A stretch of 64,000 bases of DNA from Porphyrobacter sp. AAP60 (GTDB lineage Bacteria > Pseudomonadota > Alphaproteobacteria > Sphingomonadales > Sphingomonadaceae), in assembly GCF_001296025.1 (NCBI RefSeq), contig NZ_LJHV01000002.1, forward strand, positions 372,001 to 436,000, written 5' to 3'. This document shows, piece after piece, positions 58,625 through 64,000 of the stretch; positions within the stretch are counted from its first letter, which is position 1, and every line of letters begins with the position of its first letter. Position numbers and translations under genes: made by a program. The notes under the pieces are model-generated. The model saw only the letters and a program-made list of their open reading frames with translations. It had not been told where the DNA came from and made no database searches.

Positions 58625-59629
58625 CTATTCGGCAGCCTCGGCCATTGCGCCCCATGATGCATAGCCTGAATTGGCGAGCAGCTGCGCCTTGGCCGCGTGG
58701 TATTCCCGCTCCATCCGGGCGACGAGGTCTTCGACGCTGCCGACTTCCTTGATCGGGCCGATGCCCTGGCCCGAACCCCAGATGTCCTTCCACGCCTTGG
58801 CCTTGGTGTTGCCGCCGCTGCCGAAGTTCATCTTGCTGGGATCGCTGACCGGCAAATCGTCAGGATCCATGCCTGCCGCCTCGATCGAGGAGCGCAGGTA
58901 ATTGCCGTGCACGCCGGTGAACAGGTTGGTGTAGACAATGCCTTCCGAAGACCCTTCGACGATGCCGTTCTTGTAGCCATCCGAAGCATTGGCTTCCTTG
59001 GTCGCGATGAAGGCGCTGCCGGCATAGGCAAAGTCTGCCCGCAGGGCCTGGGCTGCAAGGATCGTCGCGCCGTGTCCGACGCTGCCTGACAGCGCTACCA
59101 GACCATCGAACCATTCGCGGATTTCCTGCATCAGCGCGAAGGGCGACAATGCGCCCGCATGGCCGCCCGCGCCTGCTGCCACAGGGATCAGTCCGGTCGC
59201 GCCCTTTTCAATCGCCTTCATGGCGAAACGGTTGTTGATCACATCGTGCATCGTGACCCCGCCCCAGTTGCGCACCGCGGTGTAGATATCCTCGCGCGCG
59301 CCCAGCGAGGTGATCACCATCGGCACCTGCCACTTTTCGCAAGTCGCCATGTCGGCATCGACGCGGTCGTTGGTCTTGTGGACGATCTGGTTGACCGCAA
59401 AGGGCGCGGCGGGGCGATCAGGATTGGCGCGGTTGTGCGCGGCCAGTTCTTCGGTGATCTGGTGCAGCCATTCATCCAGCTGCGATTGCGGGCGCGCGTT
59501 CAGCGCGGGAAAGCTGCCGATGATCCCCGCCTTGCACTGCGCGATCACCAGTTCGGGGCCGGAGACGATGAACAGCGGCGATCCGATCAACGGCAGGCGC
59601 AGGCGATCGAACGGGGCGGGAAGCGGCAT
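58625..59629 (-). CDS. Nitronate monooxygenase-family flavoprotein
   Basis: A 334-residue FMN-dependent TIM-barrel protein of the NMO/2-nitropropane dioxygenase family. The N-terminus is PLIGSPLFIVSGPELVIAQCKAGIIGSFPALNAR. ITSLGARED, GATGLIPVAAGAGGHAGALSPFALMQEI (with the His equivalent to the catalytic base region) and YAGSAFIATKEANASDGYK follow. It oxidises nitronates; many relatives act on other substrates. The ATG at 59629 has AGGAGA 6 nt upstream. It is convergent with the AHH gene (3-nt gap). Confidence 0.9.
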   Translation of the reverse strand: MPLPAPFDRLRLPLIGSPLFIVSGPELVIAQCKAGIIGSFPALNARPQSQLDEWLHQITEELAAHNRANPDRPAAPFAVNQIVHKTNDRVDADMATCEKWQVPMVITSLGAREDIYTAVRNWGGVTMHDVINNRFAMKAIEKGATGLIPVAAGAGGHAGALSPFALMQEIREWFDGLVALSGSVGHGATILAAQALRADFAYAGSAFIATKEANASDGYKNGIVEGSSEGIVYTNLFTGVHGNYLRSSIEAAGMDPDDLPVSDPSKMNFGSGGNTKAKAWKDIWGSGQGIGPIKEVGSVEDLVARMEREYHAAKAQLLANSGYASWGAMAEAAE

Positions 59630-59721
59630 CGGTTTCTCCTCAAAACGTATTGTGCTCAACCCGCGTCTCTAACGCCGGTTCCGAGACTGCCAAGCGCGAT
59701 TTTTGCCATGGGAGGGCAGGC

Positions 59722-60780
59722 TTAGCCGAGCAATTCCTCAAGCCCGTAAAAGCGTGCGGCTGTTCCGGCATAAAGCGCAGCCTTTTCATCCGCGCTGGCA
59801 GAGCGGGTGAGGTGCTTGAAGGCATTCCACAGCACCGCATAATCCGCGCCCCAGTAATCGACCGGATAATTGCTTTCGAACATGGCACGTTCCGGCCCAA
59901 AGGCTTCGATGCAGGTTTCGATATAGGGCCGCCACAGGGCTGCGAGATGTTCCGAACCATGGCCTGCGCAGGGGCCATCTTCGGGCAGGGCGCAAAACGC
60001 CATGGCGAGCCCGCCAAGCTTCACCACCACGTTTTCACAAGTGGCGAGTTCCCTGATGTTGTGCCGCCACACATCGAACCGTTCGTGCAACTTCCCCTTG
60101 TAGCCAGCAACACCCAGCGGTGTGCCGCAGTGATCCAGACAGATCGGTTGGTCGGGGAATGCGCGGGCAAGGGCGATCACATCGGGCAGTTGCGGTTCCA
60201 GCACCCACGCGTCGAACGTCAGCCCGCGCTTGCCCAGTTCGGCAAAGCCTGCGCGGAAGGTTGCATCGCGATACAGGCCTTCGGGGTGATGGAACGGCGG
60301 GCCGAGCACTTCGGCATCGGCATCCCACGCGCCTGCATGGCGGATGCCCTTGAAACGGCGCGGCGCTGCGGCTGTCAGCGCATCTAGCACCGCGCCAGCC
60401 TCGCTCCCCAGCATCAGGTTCGCATGGCCGACAATGCCCGCACATGCCCGGCCTGCGCCATAAAGCCCGCTGGCAGATTGCGCGGCGACACCGTTCACGA
60501 ATTCGACCTCGCCCACCGGCTTCAACGCATCGCCAAGCCCGCTGTTGTAGAATGCGCCGCATTCCATGAACACGGTGCCGATGATGTTGTGCCCGCTGGT
60601 CAGATGCGCGTGGAGCTGATCGAAGGTGTAGTGCGCATTATCGACCAGAGCGGCGATGAAATGGTGATGCGGCTGCGGAAACATCGGGATCATCGGCCGC
60701 AGATCCCACAGGTGGTGATGCGGATCGATGATCGGCAGATCGGGTTCGAGAATCGCTTCGGGCTGGTGATTTGTGGTCAT
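59722..60780 (-). CDS. Amidohydrolase_2-family metal-dependent hydrolase
   Basis: A 352-residue TIM-barrel hydrolase. The metal motif LPIIDPHHHLWDL is near residue 20 (HxH). Further ligand regions are FKGIRHAGAWD, QPICLDHCGTP and the C-terminal MFESNYPVDYWGADY (Asp). It belongs to the group with lactonases and decarboxylases acting on aromatic or sugar-lactone compounds; the substrate is unknown. The start at 60780 has GGGAGAG upstream. It is on the same strand as the NMO gene, 92 nt upstream of it. Confidence 0.88.
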   Translation of the reverse strand: MTTNHQPEAILEPDLPIIDPHHHLWDLRPMIPMFPQPHHHFIAALVDNAHYTFDQLHAHLTSGHNIIGTVFMECGAFYNSGLGDALKPVGEVEFVNGVAAQSASGLYGAGRACAGIVGHANLMLGSEAGAVLDALTAAAPRRFKGIRHAGAWDADAEVLGPPFHHPEGLYRDATFRAGFAELGKRGLTFDAWVLEPQLPDVIALARAFPDQPICLDHCGTPLGVAGYKGKLHERFDVWRHNIRELATCENVVVKLGGLAMAFCALPEDGPCAGHGSEHLAALWRPYIETCIEAFGPERAMFESNYPVDYWGADYAVLWNAFKHLTRSASADEKAALYAGTAARFYGLEELLG

Positions 60781-60835
60781 GTATCTCTCCCTCACATCTT
60801 CCTAAGCGCAAGAGAGCGTTCGCGGCAAAGGCGAA

Positions 60836-61639
60836 TCAGACCACCGCCCGGCGATAAAGGTGCCAGGTTGCATGGCCCAGCACCGGCAGGGCGACCAGCA
60901 GACCGAGAAAGCCCGGCAGCAAGGCGAGGAACAGCAATCCGGCAATGATCGCAGCCCAGCCGAGCATCACAGCCAGATTGCGCCGCACCACCTTGAGACT
61001 GGCAATGATTGCGGTGAGGAAATCGACCTTGCGTTCAACCAGCATCGGCAAGCTGATCACCGTCATTGCGTAGAAGGCGAAGGCCATGAGTGCGCCCACC
61101 GCGCTGCCCACCGCAAGCATCGCCAAACCGGACGGGGTCAGGAAAGCCGCAAGCTCTCCGCCACCCATGCCGCTTTCCGCCATGAACACCGCAAAAATTG
61201 CGTGGGCCACGATCATCCAGAACGAAAAGGCGACGAACACGATCACGCCCATCGACAGGATCTGGTCATCATCATGGCCGCGCAACGCGCCGAGCACGGC
61301 ACGCCATTTCACAGCGTCCCCCGTCTCGCGCCGACGGCTCGCCTCGTACAGGCCCACGGCCACAAACGGCGCGATCAGCGGAAAACCGGCAATCGCAGGG
61401 ATCAGCCATGTCGGCTCGCCCCCGGTGATCGCGGCCCAGCCGATCAGCAAACCGGCCACCACATAAACCCCGCCGAAGAACAGGCCGAACTGCGGCATAT
61501 TGATAAAATCGTGCCAGCCTGCGGCAAGTGCCCGCGCAAGGTCGCTGAAGGTCAGATCGTCAGCGACCTGCGGCGCAGGCAAGGGCGGCGCTATCTCAGG
61601 CGGCAGGCGCAGGGCTGGATCATGATCCAACACATCCAT
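60836..61639 (-). CDS. DUF2189 integral membrane protein
   Basis: A 267-residue protein with about six membrane helices and the DUF2189 signature region (FSDLARALAAGWHDFINMPQFGLFFGGVYVVAGLLIGW, then PLIAPFVAVGLYEASRRRETGD). The function is unknown. The ATG at 61639 has the strong ribosome site GGAGGAGG. A perfect hairpin overlaps the upstream edge of that site. An earlier in-frame ATG (61657) lies within the hairpin. Confidence 0.85.
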   Translation of the reverse strand: MDVLDHDPALRLPPEIAPPLPAPQVADDLTFSDLARALAAGWHDFINMPQFGLFFGGVYVVAGLLIGWAAITGGEPTWLIPAIAGFPLIAPFVAVGLYEASRRRETGDAVKWRAVLGALRGHDDDQILSMGVIVFVAFSFWMIVAHAIFAVFMAESGMGGGELAAFLTPSGLAMLAVGSAVGALMAFAFYAMTVISLPMLVERKVDFLTAIIASLKVVRRNLAVMLGWAAIIAGLLFLALLPGFLGLLVALPVLGHATWHLYRRAVV

Positions 61640-61650
61640 CGGTGATCCTC

Positions 61651-61672
61651 CTCCCATCTTTTCTGATGGGAG
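61651..61672 (-). promoter_or_regulatory. Hairpin overlapping the DUF2189 ribosome site
   Basis: On the minus strand CTCCCATC-agaaaa-GATGGGAG is a perfect 8-bp stem whose 3' arm runs into the Shine-Dalgarno GGAGGAGG. It may be a translational switch or a leuA-side stability hairpin; no T tract follows. Confidence 0.5.
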
Positions 61673-61714
61673 ATTGCGCGCAAATCAATCGTCACGCAAG
61701 CCGGGGCCGAATGC

Positions 61715-63403
61715 TCACTGTGTGGATCGTGCAACCGCCCCGTTGGCCGCGCTCAGCACCGCACGCACGCTGGCGGTCGCCACGTCTTCATCAATGCCGC
61801 AGCCCCACACCGTGCTGCCATCAGGCGCGCGACATTCAAGATAGGCGGCGGCGCGGGCATCGGTGCCAGCGCCCAGCGCGTGTTCGGTGTAATCGACCAC
61901 TTCCAGTTCCACCCCGAAGGCTTCGTGCAGCGTACCCATGACGCTGGAAATTAACCCGTTGCCGCGCCCTGAAACGCTCTTTTCCTGGCCGTTGACTGCG
62001 ATTGTCCCCGCAAAAATCCGTGTCCCGTCGCTGCCGCGGCTTTCTTCGTAACGCACCAGCTGGAAATGCTTGGGGTGGATCTTGACCTGATAGGCGCGGC
62101 GGAAGGCATCCCAGATATCGGCTGCGCCCAGTTCGCGGCCCAGTTCGTCAGCCATGGCCTGCACGTGTTTCGAAAAATCGGCCTGCATTTTCTTGGGCAG
62201 TTTCAGGCCCTGATCCTTTTCCAGCACCCAGGCAAAACCGCCCTTGCCGGATTGCGAATTGACGCGGATCACCGCTTCGTAATTACGCCCAAGATCAGCC
62301 GGATCGATCGGCAGATAGGGCACGCGCCACTGTTCATCATTTTGCGTGTCGCGGGCTTCGAAACCTTTCTTGATCGCATCCTGATGGCTGCCGGAAAAGG
62401 CGGTGTAGACCAGTTCGCCGCCATAGGGGTGGCGCTGATGCACGGGCAGATCGTTGCAATAGGTAACCGTCTCGATCACCCGGTCGATGTCCGAAAAATC
62501 GAGCTTCGGATCGACACCCTGCGTGTAGAGATTCAGCGCCATTGTCACGAGGCAGCAATTGCCGGTGCGTTCACCATTGCCGAACAGACAGCCTTCGACA
62601 CGGTCGGCGCCGGCCATCAGCCCAAGCTCCGCCGCAGCTACGCCTGTGCCGCGATCATTGTGGGTGTGGAGCGACAGCACTGCGCTTTCACGGTTGGGTA
62701 GATGACGCGCGAAATATTCGATCTGGTCGGCGTAGATATTGGGGGTGGCCGCCTCGACCGTGGCGGGCAGGTTGAGGATGATCGGGTGTTCGGGGGTTGG
62801 CTGGAGCACATCCATCACTGCGGCGCACACCTCGATGCTGAAATCGAGTTCGGCGGTGGAGAAGGTTTCAGGGCTGTACTGGAAGTGCCAATCCGTGCCG
62901 GGATAGCGGGCTGCTTCATCGCGCATCACCTTGGCGCCGGCGACGGCGATGGCTTTCACCTCGTCCTTGCTCATCCGGAACACGATGTCGCGCCATGCGG
63001 GGCTGACCGCGTTGTAGAGGTGGACGATGGCCGCCCGCGCACCTTCAAGGCTGGCAAAGCTGGTGCGGATCAGGTCTTCGCGGCTTTGCGTCAGAACCTG
63101 CACGATCACGTCATCGGGGATCGCATCGGACTTCACGAGACCGGAGATGAAATCGAACTCGGTCGCGCCTGCGCTGGGGAAGCCGACTTCGATTTCCTTC
63201 ACGCCGATTTCCACCAGCAGATCGAAGAACCGGCGTTTCTTCACCGCGTCCATCGGATCGATGATCGACTGGTTGCCATCGCGCAGATCGGTCGAAAGCC
63301 AGCGCGGCGCAGTTTCGATCAGGCGCGAAGGCCACTGGCGGTCGGGCAGATTGATCTGGCCGAACGGGCGGTATTTGGCGGCAGGGTTTTTGAGCATGGA
63401 CAT
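61715..63403 (-). CDS. leuA: 2-isopropylmalate synthase (long form)
   Basis: A 562-residue enzyme, first committed step of leucine synthesis (acetyl-CoA + 2-ketoisovalerate). The catalytic TIM barrel has PRWLSTDLRDGNQSIIDPM (metal/catalytic RDGNQ), EIEVGFPSAGATEFDF, LSLHTHNDRGTGVAAAELGLMAGADRVEGCLFGNGERTGN (HxH metal ligands) and a C-terminal regulatory domain (ALGAGTDARAAAYLE). This is the long, yeast/actinobacterial-like subtype. The start at 63403 (MSMLKNPAAKY) is chosen from three near ATGs. A leader peptide gene upstream indicates leucine-responsive attenuation. Confidence 0.94.
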   Translation of the reverse strand: MSMLKNPAAKYRPFGQINLPDRQWPSRLIETAPRWLSTDLRDGNQSIIDPMDAVKKRRFFDLLVEIGVKEIEVGFPSAGATEFDFISGLVKSDAIPDDVIVQVLTQSREDLIRTSFASLEGARAAIVHLYNAVSPAWRDIVFRMSKDEVKAIAVAGAKVMRDEAARYPGTDWHFQYSPETFSTAELDFSIEVCAAVMDVLQPTPEHPIILNLPATVEAATPNIYADQIEYFARHLPNRESAVLSLHTHNDRGTGVAAAELGLMAGADRVEGCLFGNGERTGNCCLVTMALNLYTQGVDPKLDFSDIDRVIETVTYCNDLPVHQRHPYGGELVYTAFSGSHQDAIKKGFEARDTQNDEQWRVPYLPIDPADLGRNYEAVIRVNSQSGKGGFAWVLEKDQGLKLPKKMQADFSKHVQAMADELGRELGAADIWDAFRRAYQVKIHPKHFQLVRYEESRGSDGTRIFAGTIAVNGQEKSVSGRGNGLISSVMGTLHEAFGVELEVVDYTEHALGAGTDARAAAYLECRAPDGSTVWGCGIDEDVATASVRAVLSAANGAVARSTQ

Positions 63404-63489
63404 GGAAACTGGCTCGTCACGCAAAGAGGAAGGAAGCTTGCTGCTGCATCACCCTTGGGAGCGGGCCGCTGGCATCCTGTGCGCAGCGC
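63404..63489 (-). promoter_or_regulatory. Candidate leuA attenuator region
   Basis: Downstream of the leader peptide, CCCAAGGG (minus strand, 63452-63459) is exactly complementary to CCCTTGGG in the peptide's Pro-Trp codons (63495-63502). GCAGCAGC further down can pair with the leucine codons CTGCTGCT. Such competing pairings fit ribosome-controlled attenuation; a U-rich run (CTTCCTTCCTCTTT) follows. The exact terminator is not obvious. Confidence 0.5.
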
Positions 63490-63543
63490 CTACGCCCAAG
63501 GGCGCATAAGTCGAAGCAGCAGCAGGGTTCCGGTGCGTGTCAT
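63490..63543 (-). CDS. leuL: leu operon leader peptide
   Basis: A 17-codon frame, MTRTGTLLLLRLMRPWA, 86 nt upstream of leuA on the same strand. It holds four consecutive leucine codons (CTG CTG CTG CTT) and a fifth after Arg, 5 of 17 residues, the hallmark of a ribosome-mediated attenuation peptide. Ribosome stalling at Leu codons under leucine shortage would change the folding of the downstream mRNA. The location, composition and complementary segments downstream support it. Confidence 0.75.
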   Translation of the reverse strand: MTRTGTLLLLRLMRPWA

Positions 63544-63611
63544 GGCGCGAAGTCTTTGCCGATATTGGTTGCGCGTGCAAGCAGGGAATAATCCGGCACC
63601 GCGATCTATTC

Positions 63612-64000
63612 TTATCCGCAACGCGCGTCGCGGATAATATTCTGCGCGTCGAGCATGATCGACAGGCGCGGGTTGGTAGGATCGGGGTTGACGTTGCCGC
63701 CCCCGCCAAAGGCGACAAAGCGCAGATTGTCGGTGCGTCCCAGTGCTGCGGCGATATCTGCGCGGGTGGTCTGATCGGCGAGCTTGCCGATGAACGGCCC
63801 CATCAGCGTCGCGCCGCAGGTCTTCGATGCCGGATCGGTCAGGGTGCCGCGTGCAAACGGGCCGGGCACGGCGCCGGGCAGGGGATCAGCGACAGTCGGC
63901 GCATTGGTGGCAGCAGCGACGGGGGACGCTCCGGGGGCGGGCGTTGCCTGAGCCTGACCGATGCGCGCAGCAAAGCTGTCGGCATCGTTGCCGGGCTGTT
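63612..64000 (-). CDS. I78-type peptidase inhibitor-like protein, 5' end beyond the window
   Basis: The frame is open to the window edge, so the N-terminus is missing. About 128 residues are visible: a low-complexity Ala/Pro/Thr stretch (QAQATPAPGASPVAAATNAP), then a domain resembling the I78 inhibitor family, CGATLMGPFIGKLADQTTRADI..., ending PRLSIMLDAQNIIRDARCG. The paired Cys near the domain start and at the C-terminal CG, plus the RLSIMLD strand, fit I78 proteins, which are periplasmic or lipoprotein inhibitors of serine peptidases. It is upstream of leuL on the same strand. Confidence 0.65.
   Translation of the reverse strand, partial: QPGNDADSFAARIGQAQATPAPGASPVAAATNAPTVADPLPGAVPGPFARGTLTDPASKTCGATLMGPFIGKLADQTTRADIAAALGRTDNLRFVAFGGGGNVNPDPTNPRLSIMLDAQNIIRDARCG

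Noticed and set aside
1..64000. CRISPR arrays, prophage, integrases or insertion sequences
   Set aside because: No regularly spaced direct repeats of CRISPR size, transposase or integrase motifs, or duplicated target sites next to tRNA genes were seen.

Overview
The window is chromosomal DNA of a high-GC alphaproteobacterium, most likely a member of the Sphingomonadales (Erythrobacter/Porphyrobacter/Novosphingobium type). This rests on the PhyR-NepR-EcfG general stress locus, alphaproteobacterial LexA boxes (GAAC-N7-GAAC), the phoR-pstCAB-phoU-phoB gene order, an XrtA/PEP-CTERM-type exopolysaccharide regulatory block and sphingomonad-style intergenic palindromes. No prophage, transposase, integrase or CRISPR array is visible. 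Two perfect 16-bp parS palindromes (12998 and 48906) suggest an origin-proximal chromosome arm.

Layout. 1-9.7 kb: the 3' end of an acyltransferase gene, tRNA-Asp, a DUF2842/5-formyl-THF cyclo-ligase/6S RNA/zapA block, then a central-carbon run tkt-gap-pgk with a class I aldolase and thiE. 9.9-13.2 kb: an orphan Imm11-like gene, efp, a SuhB-like phosphatase, parS and tRNA-Leu. 13.2-20 kb: the general stress response locus. It holds a hemerythrin, three signalling proteins, phyR, nepR, the sigma factor and small envelope proteins, several behind EcfG-type promoters (GGAAC-N16/17-GTT). 20-27 kb: an SLC13-type transporter, an M20 amidohydrolase, isocitrate lyase and its probable RamB/ScfR-type regulator. 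27.3-33.6 kb: epsB-prsK-prsR-prsT, translationally coupled. 33.6-38.3 kb: transporters and panB.

38.4-48.1 kb is the most interesting part. It is an SOS-mutagenesis island in which imuA-imuB and dnaE2 are separated by a PilZ protein, a radical-SAM protein of the DNA-modification/repair type and a DUF4130-UdgX fusion. There are two LexA boxes, each overlapping a recognisable -10 element: one before imuA and one before the radical-SAM gene. The second starts a tightly packed run rSAM-udgX-dnaE2-extensin-like. dnaE2 carries a 66-bp palindromic repeat inserted exactly in frame.

48.1-54.5 kb is the phosphate regulon, with a Pho-box-like site before pstC, the second parS and 11-bp phased repeats between phoU and phoB. 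54.6-64 kb: tRNA-Glu, recJ, a flavodoxin-like protein, an unknown protein coupled to an AHH-family nuclease-like protein, nitronate monooxygenase, an amidohydrolase, DUF2189 and leuA. leuA is preceded by a 17-codon leader peptide gene with a run of four leucine codons (attenuation). The window ends inside an I78-type inhibitor gene.
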